A stretch of DNA of 64,000 bases from Euleptes europaea (lineage: Eukaryota; Chordata; Lepidosauria; Squamata; Sphaerodactylidae): NCBI RefSeq assembly GCF_029931775.1, contig NC_079323.1, positions 33,312,882 to 33,376,881 on the forward strand, in the 5' to 3' direction. Shown here piece by piece: positions 26,901 through 38,970 of this stretch; the first letter of the stretch is position 1, and each line of letters starts with the position of its first letter. The notes under the pieces were generated by a model. That model ran no database searches and was not told the DNA's origin. It worked only from the letters and a program-made list of their open reading frames with translations. The translations under genes and the position numbers were made by a program.

Positions 26901-27564
26901 TCAGAAGCAACATTATGCCGAGCCAACATTATGCCAAACATCTGCGATGTGACTATTTAGAAGAACCACAAGAATGCATGAACAAGTGCTGTTCACACAT
27001 CATGCTTCTAAAGCAGACAGAGAAAAGGGGGAAGCAGGAATTAACTTCTCTCCCGTACGTTAAGATCTTCTGCCTCTCACAAGAAGTTACATTTCCAGAG
27101 CAAGAGCATCCCCTCCAATACTGAAGACAGTTTCAGTTACTATCTAACACAGGCATATGAGAGTATGTACAGTATATATGGTTAACTTGTTGTCTCCAAT
27201 GGGACTGTAATTTATTTCATTTGGAATATGTGTATGGGAGGTTTCTTTTCTTGGGGCTAATAGCAGCTGAAAGGGAAACAGTTAACACCCCACAATCACC
27301 CCTCTACAGCTGCTTTTAAGTAACGTTAAGACTGCTGAGATCTCAGAGCCTCCCCCCAACTGCTGTTCTCTAGCCTGTCTCTTGTTCTCACTGATCAAAG
27401 CACATATATGTTAATATAGCATGACAGATGCATTTTCCTCCATCTCCCCTCCCCTTGTATGCTGGTTTGCAGGCCTATATATGCAATAAAAATGTCTACT
27501 TTGGTCTTCTTAGGGGAATTGGTGAATCCCTCTGTTGCTTACCTATATGCTGAGTCAGGCTACA

Positions 27565-27760
27565 CCAGAGCCAGCATGGTGTAATGGTTTACAGTGCCAG
27601 ATTCGGATCTGGGAGACCCAGGTTTGAATCCCAACTCTACTATGGAAGCCATCTTCTCAAAGGAAATAGTTAGCTCATCTTACCTTTTTTCCAACGAACT
27701 AAAGGTAGTATAATTTATCTCCCCTCCCCTTTATCCTTATAGCATCCTGTGAGGTAGGTA
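27565..27760 (+). mobile_element. tRNA-derived CORE/MIR-like SINE, diverged
   Basis: AGAGCCAGCATGGTGTAATG head and CCCAGGTTTGAATCCC; the body is eroded to TCCTGTGAGGTAGG, then a MITE begins. Confidence 0.75.
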
Positions 27761-28203
27761 GGGCTTCCAACCGTCAGGTGGGGCCTGGAAATCTCCCGCT
27801 ATTTCAACTGATCTCCAGACTAGATGGCCATTTGTCAGCAATGCTGAGTTTATAACCTTCAGCAGATGATGAGAGGGAAGGCAACTTGGCCATCTTCTGG
27901 TGATGTAGCAGGGGTCACTGGGTGTGTGTGTGTGTGGGAAATAGTTGTGAATTTCCTGCATTGTGCATGGGGTTGGACTAGATGACCCTGGTAGTCCCTT
28001 CCTACTCTATGATTCTATGACTACAGACACCAGTTCCCCTGGAGAAAACAGCTGCTTTGGAGAGTGGACTCTATGTCATTATATCCCACTGCGGTCCTAT
28101 CCTTCCCCAAACGCCACCCTCCCCAGGCTCTACTCCCATAGTTCCAGAAATTCCCAGAAATTTCCCCCCTTGAAGAAGAGTCGTGAGCTATGGAGCTGCT
28201 AGG
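27760..28203. mobile_element. GGGTTGCC-family MITE split by a CR1 end
   Basis: Diverged MITE (GGAGATC/CTGATCTCCAG words) whose middle is interrupted by a CR1 3' end at about 27834-28019. Confidence 0.75.
27834..28019 (+). mobile_element. CR1 LINE 3' end
   Basis: Contains TTGGACTAGATGACCCTGG and ends in the CR1 terminal repeat ATTCTATGA. Contains a (TG)n stretch. Nested in a MITE. Confidence 0.82.
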
Positions 28204-28484
28204 ACCGCCCAAGAAACTGTGTTAACCCTTTCCCACCTGGACCATGAAGGTAGCAGGAGGTAGCAGGAGCCAGCTGTAGAATCCGTCCCCAACCATGTGG
28301 AACAGGAGCAATTCTAGCATGTGGCTGGACGGCTACGCCCGCCTGGTGCAAGACCATCCTGTGCCACCAGGTGGGCAAGTGCCCCACCAGTGGGATGCCT
28401 GCCTGCTTGCCCCTGCCGGGGGGGGGGGTCATCTGGGGCAGCTGCCTGCTTGGGGCTTGGTCGGCTAATTTTTAAGTTGATAAT

Positions 28485-28546
28485 TTTGTATGGCCCGTGA
28501 ATGATGTTATAAATATCCAACTGACCCTTGGTGGTCCCCACCCCTG
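28485..28546 (+). mobile_element. hAT-type 3' end fragment
   Basis: TATGGCCCGTGAATGATG followed by a CCCCACCCCTG end; very similar to 39920-39993. The GC-rich stretch 28205-28484 may be its interior. Confidence 0.6.
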
Positions 28547-28654
28547 CAATATACTGATCTTCACTTTTTACTGTCCCGAGCCACCCACCTGCTGGTGTCT
28601 GCACGAAATTACCACTCTTGTTCTACACAACGTAGGAGAGAATTTAGCAAGTTT

Positions 28655-28855
28655 TAAACCATGGACCCTCCGCAGCTCGGCAGCAGCCTGAAAGCCCTGC
28701 ACGTTGGCTGACACGTTACTGCTGTTTCCCTTACTGTTGTCCGACAAAACTCAAGCAGGATCACACTCAGTGGCTTTGCACAGTTTATGCATTCCAAAGC
28801 TGCCTTGGAGCTGACAGAAGCCACTGCTACCAGGGCTGACTTTGCGGTGTGCGAC
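28655..28855 (+). other. Coding-like remnant, unrecognised
   Basis: Starting at ATG 28660 (MDPPQLGSSLKALHVG) and after one stop, the frame reads NSSRITLSGFAQFMHSKAAL then ELTEATATRADFAVCD. Word choice looks protein-like and not like a known repeat. Possibly a processed pseudogene piece. No family is assigned. Confidence 0.3.
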
Positions 28856-29194
28856 TGAAGTAAAAATAAGGTCATCAAAAGGACAGAGTGAAATTCTATT
28901 GGTTACGTTTGCTCTAGATTTTAGCACAGTTGATCACCTGCCAATGAGCAGAATCCAATTTGATCTATATTTAGAGGGTTTACAAACCGCGATGGAAGCC
29001 ACATGGGGTTTGCCAGTTAAAGGCCAGTCCAATAATGCCTGAAAGGTCATTGTGGCATATATTCGTTTATAAGGATTTAATGAAGGTCAGCAACATAGAA
29101 AAGATTTCCGTGTAAGGAAAGCAAGAGTTGCAGCAGTCTCTGTGGGTGGACAGTCATCGTCAGGAGTCTAAAAGATGTTTTGGTGGCCTTTTAG

Positions 29195-29480
29195 TATTGG
29201 AGCATACATATTACACCCATTCTGCAGTCATTCTGTTGGCTGCCCATCAATTACTAGGCTCAATTCAAGGTATTTGGCTTTGGACATACAATGACCTTCA
29301 TGGCTTTGGACCCTCATATCTGTGGGACTGACTCTTCTCTATGCTCCTCCATGACAACTTCTCTCACCTGAGCAGGGCCTTCTGCAGGGACCACCCTGTA
29401 AATAACAGATCAGCAATACCTCATACATTGGCATCATCAGTTGTGGCCCCCACCTTGTGGAATGGCTACCAAGTATGTAG
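29195..29480 (+). mobile_element. L2-like LINE fragment
   Basis: In mixed frames shows words of the L2 protein end (LxWLPI, FKVL, LHGFGPSYLWD), then an ATG-rich decayed stretch. Old. Confidence 0.55.
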
Positions 29481-30379
29481 AATAGAATTGTTCAGACACT
29501 GGCTGCATTCAGGCATCATAAACAATCCACAAGTTGTGACTGGGACAAGCCTTACTTCCTGGCTGTGTTCTTGGGGTTTAGACACTTCCTGCACCCCTCA
29601 CATGTTGGATTAGACACCTCTCATGACTGGAGGCTTCCTGGTTTATGACGTCTTCAATTCAACTGCAATTTGGTGGCGCATGCAAATAAGGGTCAGCCTT
29701 CTCTCTGCAGAGGGTGTTGCTATCTGATCTAGGGGGCTGGGGAAAAGACCCTGCACGGCACAGGATTTCCATCTAGGGGGCCTTTCTTGGGGTTAAAAAA
29801 GGGTTTTGAAGATGAGAGGTCACCCACACACAGCCCTTCCTGCAGCATTCCCTGAGTGGGAAGTGTAATTGTTTGGTGCCAAATAAAAGGAATGAGGGAA
29901 AGGTCAGTGCTGACTAGCTTTGACCCACTGGACTCCGATAGCCTCTAGTTATTTGCTGCTGATAAAGAGCTGCAGTCAGAACAAGCAGGGTACCGAAATC
30001 TTTAACCAAAACTTTCTTTGCAGCATCTCATAGGGCAAAATTACCTCAGCGGAGACGCTGGCAGGAGAGTCACCTCTGGATCACTGAACGGGTCTTTATA
30101 TGTTGGAATCAGGGTGTTTTTGAAATGACTGGCAGCTCTGTAACTTGTCACTCCTCATTTTGTTTTCTTACCGGGAAGCAGCAGCAGCAACAACAAGTGT
30201 TGGGAATGTAGATTTCTGGTGAACAGCCAAGAGCCTGCAGTATCAGATATCTTTGCGCACAATAATTAATTTGAGTCCTGTAGGACCAATACAGTCATCC
30301 TCAGTGCTGATGGGAAATCTCATTGTCATATCACTATCTGCACACATTCCCAGAAGCAGACTATTGCACAAAAGATTGT

Positions 30380-30385
30380 TTTATT
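30380..30385 (-). terminator. Candidate poly(A) signal, CMSS1
   Basis: AATAAA on the - strand about 134 nt after the stop codon; suits a short 3' UTR. Confidence 0.55.
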
Positions 30386-30518
30386 ATAAAAGAATTAAGC
30401 ATGACAAAAGGATCCAGCACTAAATTCTACTGTGCATCTCAAAACCTAAAAGCCTCCATTTAGCCAGTGGAAGTGTGAGATACGGGGGATAAGTGGAATA
30501 CGGCTCTTGAAGTTCCAT

Positions 30519-30602
30519 CTAAAAGAGTCCCAGCTTCACAGAACCTTCTCTGCACAGCTTGATCAGGCCCATCTCCAAAAGGTCAATGGATTCTTTTCTT
30601 AT
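30519..30602 (-). CDS. CMSS1: CMSS1 last coding exon
   Basis: Encodes [20 protein letters not shown] then SVKLGLF and TAG, matching the human ending (KLGLF). The acceptor is TTCCTTCAG on the - strand. Confidence 0.95.
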   Translation of the reverse strand: MRKESIDLLEMGLIKLCREGSVKLGLF

Positions 30603-33600
30603 CTGAAGGAAACAGATATTAAACGTAAAGCATAAAAATCCTTGTAAGACATACACGCATGCATCTATTTTATGCTAATTCACTCTAATTTTTTATTTGT
30701 TTATGAGCATAAGTCCATAGAGGTGAAGCCCTGCATTTCTCCCATTTCCCCCCCCCAAAATTATTAATATCTATTAACAAGACACAATTTAAATCAGTGT
30801 TGTAGTTAGCCTCTTGCCCAATTAAATCTTTCCTGGATCGCTTGTCAGATCTACTTGCTCAAGTCAGCCTGTCCAACCCCAAGGTCACTTGGATGCAAAG
30901 TTCCTCATCCCCCAAACCATAGTTTGGAATGGCCCAAGAGCTCCCCCTTTCCCTACACTCGTAGAATCATAGAGTTGCAAGGGGCCATACAGACCATCTA
31001 GTCCAACCCCCTGCTTAATGCAGGATAAGCCTACAGCATCCCTGACAAATGTTTGTCAAGCCTCTGCTTAAAGACTTCCAGTGAGGAGTAGCTTACCACC
31101 TCCCTAGGTAGCTGATTCCCCTGTAGAACAACTCTTAGTGTAACATTTTTTCCCTAATATCCAGCCGGTACCTTTCCTCCTGATTCTCTCCGTACGCCCT
31201 GCCATAGTTTCCCATTCTGGGTTGGGGACAAACTATGCATTGTGCAATTCACAGTTCCATCAGGTTCAAAGGTAAAAAGTATGGCTTGAATCCCATGGAA
31301 ACCCCATTCATACAAAAATGCCACAAGGGGGCACCTTCTTGCCTCAATGACTGAAACTGCTTTGCAATCTCTACTCGCTGACTTTCCCAAAACATTTTAC
31401 CCAGCAACACAATTAAAACTGAGAACCCAGAAAACCAAATCTTGTGTTCCCATATGCAAGGTAAAACAAGGTGGAGAGAAAAAAGATCTATTGAATGCAA
31501 CATGGCAACTGTAGAAGAGACTCTTTCACACATGCAAAATAATGCACTTTTGATCCACTTTCAATGCACTTTGAAGCTGGATTTTACTGTGTGAAATGGC
31601 AAGACCCACTTGCAAACAATTGTTAATGTGCATTGAAAGTAGATTGAAGAGATAAACCTGGGTTTCCCACACTCAATCATGGCCGTTTCACACATTATGA
31701 AGTTTGTAAGATACACTCTAAAAATGCAGTTCTTAATTCTTGAGATGCAGAACTGATGGTGAGGTGTATTTGTGTCAGAAATCCCATCCATGCATTTTCA
31801 AACTCTGAAACATAAGATGTCCTGACTCCCGGTATGCAACAGGCTAGCCATGTATGAAAAACAACTATTTTTAAAGACTGTTTCTTTGTACCTCAGGGAT
31901 ATCAACTAATCTTCTTAACTTCTGATCCCTCCAGTTCCAGTCTAAGATGACATACTTCAAGCCTGTCAGACTAAGGCTGTCTGGGAAGAAAGTAGAAGAC
32001 ATTTAGCGGTAATGTAACATATTCAGTTTTGACTTAAATATTCTTCTATGTTTTAGCTGTTAGCAGGTTTTATTATTACTGTTTTATGAAATCTGAAGTT
32101 TGTATCTGTTTTACGGAATCATTGTGAGCTAATTTGGATATGCTACATAGAAAGAACGAAATATAAATATTGTAAATATTTTAAATTCCTGATTGCCCCA
32201 TCATAAGATCCAATTTTTGTGCAGATTGAGGCCTGCACTTAACTTAGAACTTCTTTTGGTGGCTAACTGATAACTTCTCACTGCATAAACCTATGCCTCT
32301 TCAACAGCTAAACACAAAAGCAGAACAGTCACAACGTGGCAGAAAGTAATTTCCAAAACATTCACTTCATAAAAATGCTGAAGTTGTTTTTCTACTGTGC
32401 CAGCAACAATATAGCAATGGCTCTTTCTTAATCATAGTCTTGGGTGGGGGGGGGGAGGTGTTAAAGATTGCAGAACAACTGCATGATCCAGCCACATAGC
32501 TCATTCCCTCCCTGGAGCAAACACCTCCCCTAAATGGAGTTAAGGAACACATCAGAACTGTCAACAAGTTAAGGCTAACCAGGGTTTCTCTTAATTAAGA
32601 TTTCTTAAATCCAAAGCGGGAGCCAGCATGGTGAAGTGGTTAAAAGTGGTGGACTCTGGAGAACCGGGTTCGATTCCCCACTCCTTCACATGAAGCCTCC
32701 TGGGTGACCTTGGGCCAATTACAGTCCTTTCAGAACTCTCTCAGCCCACACGGAGGCAGGCCATGGCAAACCACCTCCAAACGTCTCTTGCCTTGAAAAC
32801 CCAACAGGGCCGCTCCACCATACACATTGGGGTTGACCCTCCCCAACTGTTGAAGTTTAACTCTTGTGTATCTGGGGTGAGGGGAAGGGCTTCCCTCTCT
32901 GCCTAACTGCTCTCTACTCAGATTGAGGGACAGGAGGTCGGGTGAGAGCTGCCTTCACATCGCTGAAAGGCAGGATGCTTTAAAATATCTGATAGTGCCC
33001 TATTCTGTCAAGTAGCAGGGGGACAGTAATGAAAGACCCAAGGATGGAACCCCACAGCATGCTATGTAGTTATTTATAATCTCCAACACTTTTAAATCTC
33101 ACACTGTTTTTCAGCAGCATTCCCATAAACGCTCCTTGTTGATTACTTCTCGATATACTGTGCTTTTCTACCTTGTTCTATGAGTGCTTTTATCCTTCCA
33201 GGTGTCCCAACACCCACGTGGACGACACTTTTCTCCAGCATTTTCTCCTGTTCTTGGATCTGTTTCAAGCCAACAAAGAAAAACATGCACTGCAATTCCT
33301 TTTCTTGACTGATCTCTTGATTGTAATAAATGTTGGTTGGTTTGGCAATTCCTGCTCAAAGACTTAATACAGTATTAGACATCTGAAGAAAATTCCAAAG
33401 GGGCATTCAGCATTACTACATGGAAAAACAAAAGTGGAAGTGGAAACATTCCAAGTGGGAAAAGGAAAGTAAGTTAACTTCAACAGTGCTTCCTGTTAGT
33501 GTGGCACTGAATATTTCCCACCTTTATTGGTATTCACTATTGAATATTTTTTTCAACCAACTGAAAAGTCAAAATCTTTCAGCTGAACTGAGAAACATAT

Positions 33601-36600
33601 ATCCTCATAAAGTTAACACTCAGCTGAATTTTCAACTAACTTGTCCAGGGCTGAGCAAAGAGGAAACATGCTGTGAGTGATAACGTTTTGCCAAAGCTTT
33701 TATCCAAGTGCTTTTACAGCAAGGTATCGTACATGCTTCAGTTGGCCAGACCATGGAATCAGGAGGGTTTATAACTCAGTGCTTTGCATGAGGTCCAAGG
33801 ATACAATCGTGGCACCTCCTGTTAAAAGGACCTCATGGTTGCAAGACAGGGAAGGACTTCTGTTTGAGACCCCAGAGAGCTGTTGCCAGTCAGTGCAGTC
33901 AATGTAAACTAAATGGGCCAACAGTCTGCCTCTGTATGGCATCTTCAACCCAATAGTGATTGCATACCTGGCAACCTGATTGCCTGAAAAATACACATCA
34001 AGATGGGCATAGTTCCCATTTTTAAAGTTGGTAACCTGATTGCCTGAAAAATACACATCAAGATGGGCGTAGTTCCCATTTTTAAAGTTGGTACCTAAAA
34101 ACAGCTGACCAGAATTCACACTGGGATTAATGCATGTTTGCCTCTTATTAGTACATAGCCGCAGTGGGGGGTTATTTAGCATTCAGAGGTGTTACTGGAA
34201 TGGTCATGTGAAAAATGTATTTGTTGTAGGGTACGGAGAGATTTTCCCTGCTGTTCCATGACTGAAGGAAGGAAAGAAATTATGAAAGACATTTGTAGAG
34301 CCAAAGGTGTGGCTGTTGGTCATTTCTCTAAAAATATCAAGACAGTAAGCTGTCTTTGTAGGTCATGCAATGGACAGAATGATGGAAGAATAAATAAAAA
34401 CTAATCTTGGTGGAGCTTTTGTGAGACCCACTGTGAAGAGCTACCCTAAAAACCAGTATTACAGAACGCTCATTACCACTCCCTAATGGTACAGACAGTG
34501 TGAGGTAGTGGTTTTAGAGCACTGGACTAGGACCTGGAAGATGCAGGTTCAAATCTCCACTCTGCCGTGGAAGTTATAATAATTTAGTTATACGGTCACT
34601 GACCAGCAAAAACAACCAACCAAATAAACCAACAACAGCCACAACAGATAATAAGAAAGCCACAACAACAGCTACTACTGCTACTACAAATAATCTAAGC
34701 CTAAAACTTACAAATTACGTGTATGAATAAAATTTATATAAACATCGTATAACTCTGTGTGACCCCCTTAATATTTTGAGTAATGAAGTATTTCTGTTAC
34801 TCTTATCCTGTCAGGGTATGACGTATTTTAATAGCTGCAGCACAGAATTTAGCAGTCAAGAGTGTAAACTGTGATTTTTCATCAGTTTCATTTCATTTCA
34901 TTAACCTTTATTGGCATACCACTGATTTTTCATCAGTTAAGAGCTTCTTGCCCTGACCAACCAGATGGGTTTCTGGCTAAGTGTTAAGCAAAGGGGAAAG
35001 AAACCTTGTGCGGACTTCTTGATAGAATGAGCAGCAGATCAAGACATGTTCTTAAGTTTCTATATCCCCTGACCCACAAGGGCAAAGCCTTTCTACTATA
35101 GGGACCTCCTTATATCTTCCCTCCAATGCCGCCGAAGGTAAGACCTGGCACCTAGCGAGGGTGAAAGCTTTCCTATGATTGATAAGTTCTATGTTTATTG
35201 GGAAAGATATGCTGTGGGGGAGACTATGTACCTAGTTTCTCAGGTGATACGGAAAACGGTGATCTCCCGAGATCTGCCTGACGTTCTATGTCATTCACCC
35301 CTTGCTTCAGAAGGCATATTGCCTGATCTTCACCCTACCCCAACAAGGCAGGTGGAGAGAAGCCCAGCCTTTCTGTTTTGTTGTAAACTGCCTTAACTGC
35401 CATGGAAGTTTGCTGGTGACTATAGGCAAGTCACACACTGTCAGCCTAACCCATCTATTGTGCATTCGAGGAAAAACAAGTAAAATAACTCTTAAATAAA
35501 TAAATGTGTGCTATATTTTCATGTGTTCAAAGGACTTGGCACTGTAGGGAATATAATAATGTATGCAAATACAATTGAGACAATTGCTCATATTTTACTG
35601 AACTGTGAAATGCACAGGTATGTCAGAAATCGTCTAATTTCACATGAACACATGAAGCTGCCTTATGCTGAATCAGGCCCTTGGTCCATCAAAGTCAGTA
35701 TTGTCTACTCAGACCAGCAGCGGCTCTCCAGGGTCTCAGGCAGAGAAAGGTCTTTCACATCACCAACTCGCCTAGTCCCTTTAACTGGAGATGCCAGGGA
35801 TTGAACCTGGGACCTTCTGCATGCCAAGCAGATGCTCTGCCACTGAGCCACAGCCCCTCTGTTGTCCAGGTTCCCTGGATATACTAGCCTGACTAGTTTT
35901 GCCAGTGGCTTAATGGTGAACTTTTTGCTTGAAGATAAGAATCTCACACACAGTGGCAAAGTTCTATTGTATTGCTATCAGAATACAGAGATAGCTGATG
36001 TCACGTGAAGCCGCTCGCTAATTGTGTACTATTTTGATTGTTTCTTCTTTTTTATTGTTATGCCGGTCAGTGACTGTATTTAATAAACTGTAACATTATT
36101 GCATTGTCATATTTACAATAACCCTGTAATATCATTATTGCCATCTCTCCATATGGCAACTGAGGGTCGAGCTGACGCCATTCAAATGTTGCATTCAGCA
36201 TTTCACTTAAAGCACTGGTCTGTACTGCAAATTCCATGTTTTAAAAAGACAGGCAGAGGAAGATATTTGTATGTCAGCTCCTCTTTCTGACTACACTCGA
36301 TTTTGCTTAAGGCCTGGTCAGTTCTTATAACTATTTGTCTTCTTACTGAGCACCCCACCACCACTACCACTCTGAGCTCTTCTACAACAGCAACAAAATG
36401 GTACTGAAGAGTTTGGGGACAGTGAAAGACACGGTGCAAGTGTAAAAAAAAAAAAAAAGCCCAGTCCTTACCTTTATGTGCTTTGCAAACAATTTCATAA
36501 CTTTGCCATCCCCTTTGAACACAGTTATCGATCTGGAACAGAAAACACTTTCCAGTAATTAACCGAATACATGAACAAGAAAATGAGATAAAACAAAGGC

Positions 36601-38934
36601 AAGTTTATCCAGCTGTGAGTGGGTTCATAGAATCATAGAGTTGGAAGGGACCACCAGGGTCATCTAGTCCAACGCCCTGCACAATGCAGGAAATTCACAA
36701 GTACCTCCCCCTACACCCCCAGTGACCCACACTCCATGTCCAGAAGATGGCCATGATGCCCTCCCTCTCATCATCTGCCTAAGATCATAGAATCAGCATT
36801 GCTGACAGAGCCTGTTCCACTGAGGAACCGCTCTAACGCTTAGAAAATTCTTCCTAATGTCTAGATGGAAACTCTTTTGATTTAATTTCAACCTGTTGGT
36901 TCTGGTCCGACCTTCTGGAGCAACAGAAAACAACTAGGCACCATCCTCTATATGACAGCCCTTCAAGTACTTGAAGATGGTTATCATATCCCCTCTCAGC
37001 CTTCTCCTCTTCAGGCTAAACATATCCAGCTCCTTCCACCTTTCCTCATAGGGTTGTAAAGTTCCTTTCCAGCACAGAAGTAGCCTTCAACGTTTTCACA
37101 CCTGAGACCCACTTTTAATTCCAGCCTTCCACAAGACACATTTTCCATTGTTTTCTGCCTATGTTTATGTCAAGGAGACAGGGCTCCTGCACCCTTTAAG
37201 AGTTGTGTAGAATGCATAGTTTCAGCATCTGCAAAGGTAAATGCTATCTGGTGAATTTTGTTTGGCACAACTATGACAGGTAAGAGGCCTCCGTCCTCCT
37301 TTGCATCTGATCACTCCTCCTCTTAAAAAAAGAAAAGGAAAAGGAAATAGCAGGAGTGCCAAGGGGACAACACACCTGACACCTTGCAAAACCCAGCCCA
37401 ATACATCTTGCCACAAGTTCTGCGTCTTTAAGGAGTAAACTTTATTTTCTATTGGCAATGTTAGTTATCTAACTACTTCAAGGCCACAGTGTGGAAGGAG
37501 TGAGAATTTTTGCATCTGTGGCTCAGGCCCAGACTAGGCTAGCAGACGTTGGTGCCCTGCCTTGGCCTTTGAGCCTAGGAATTCGGACAAAGCCTCAAGA
37601 AGGGCGCCAGGTTCAGTGACCCTACTTGATGAGTTCCAGACAACGGAGGGCAGAACTGCAGATTATCAGCATCACTACTGACTTCTTCTCCTTGTGGTTT
37701 TTACGGAGCTTCGCCCATTTAGGGCAGACTGCAATGTGAAGTGCAAAAAAAAGAAGACGAAGCAAGAATAGACAGTCAAAACATATAGCAAGACCAAATG
37801 ACATAAATCAATGAAGGCAATCGCTGAAGGAATGCAGTCTGCGCATAATGGCCGCTACCCATCTAATTTATTTATTTATTCCAGGTGAATGTCTAAGATC
37901 TTTCTCTAAAGCCGTGTTGGCGAACCTATGGCACGCGTGCCGACTCTGGCACGCGTAGCCCTCTCTGCCGGCACGCGCCCGGCCGCCTCCACTCCCCCCC
38001 CGGGGAAGCAGCCTTCCTTCCCCTTCCCTTCCCGGGCTGGAGGCGAGGGGTCGAGGCGCGGCTTTGCCTGGCCCCGCGCCACGGGCGGTCCGCAGCGACT
38101 CCGGATTGGCTCCTCACGCCCGAGGTTGGACTGGGAGGCGCTTCAGAACGGGGGCGGGGACAGCGGGCGAGCCGGCAGCGGTCGCCCTCAGGGCCCGCCT
38201 GCCCGCCCTCTGCAAAAGGCCCCCGAAGGCTGGGCCGCCACCTGCGGCGCCTCCCCTGCTCGGCCAAGAGGAGCCGCCGCCGCCGCCGCCCCGGTTCTGC
38301 CCAGTACGCAGCCCAGCCAAGCGGCCTGCGAAGCGGCGCCGGGGAGCGGGAGCGGCCCGTGCGGTGGGGGGGGGCGTGCTGCGGTGGCGGCCGGCAGGAC
38401 TTGCGCCCAAGCAGCCCCCGGAGCCTCTGGGAGGAGGAGTAAGAAGGCTCCTGGCCTAGCCTGGGCTCCGCTGCAGCTGCCAGAGAAACGCAGCGGAGCA
38501 CGGCTCTCTCTGAAGCCGCAGCGTGCAGGAACGCTGCGGCCCCTTTAAACCCCCTCTCGCCATCGGCAAGAGGAGGCGGGCGGGAGGAAGACGCTTCCCC
38601 CAAGCCGGGAAGGCGAAGCGTCCCTGCACGCCGCGCGGCACAGGGGTTGAAACCTCTCTCGGCCGCCGCGGAGGGAGGGAGGGAAGAAGAGGAAAAAGCC
38701 AATCTCTCCCTCCCGGGGCCGGAGCATCCGGGTGGGAGCCGATCAGGTGGAGGACTTTTGTGGACTTGGGGGGGGGGAGAGGTGGGAAGGCTGAAGCCCG
38801 GTCGCAGGGAGCCGGCTGTGTGTGTGTGTGTGTGAAGGCTTTTCTCTCTTTTCTTCCTTTTTCTGTCACTCTCCTATTCTTTCTCTCCTCTTTTTCTGTC
38901 TCTTTCCCCCCCTCTTTTTTTCTCTCCTTTTCTT

Positions 38935-38970
<36 letters not shown>

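Larger units (their letters stand above)
23914..27000 (-). pseudogene. TMEM30C: TMEM30C (CDC50C), C-terminal exons, degenerate
   Basis: CDC50 proteins are two-pass beta subunits of P4-ATPase lipid flippases. Three exons are seen in 3' to 5' order: 23914-24153, 24921-25130, and 26748 to about 26900. Their products join as ...WWTNKHVKFCNPTSHNLSST, then [68 protein letters not shown] and a second membrane span. The TWWT motif and NPTSHNL resemble TMEM30C rather than TMEM30A or B. Two lesions are visible: a 28-bp TG-rich insertion at 24038-24066 that shifts frame just before the second membrane span, and one extra base in the GGG run near 26823 just before TTWWT. Sequence upstream, towards 27.0 kb, fits the PCG/IANSMF region only weakly, and the first half of the protein was not found. 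It may be a young pseudogene or a gene with sequence errors. Human TMEM30C is also regarded as a pseudogene. Confidence 0.8.

Noticed and set aside
35783-35858. Possible tRNA gene
   Set aside because: It is the head of a SINE with the same body and tail as other copies.
37926-38702. 258-codon - strand frame and overlapping + strand frames
   Set aside because: Arg/Ala/Pro/Gly composition from CpG-rich DNA within a hAT element; no domain, and other frames are equally open.
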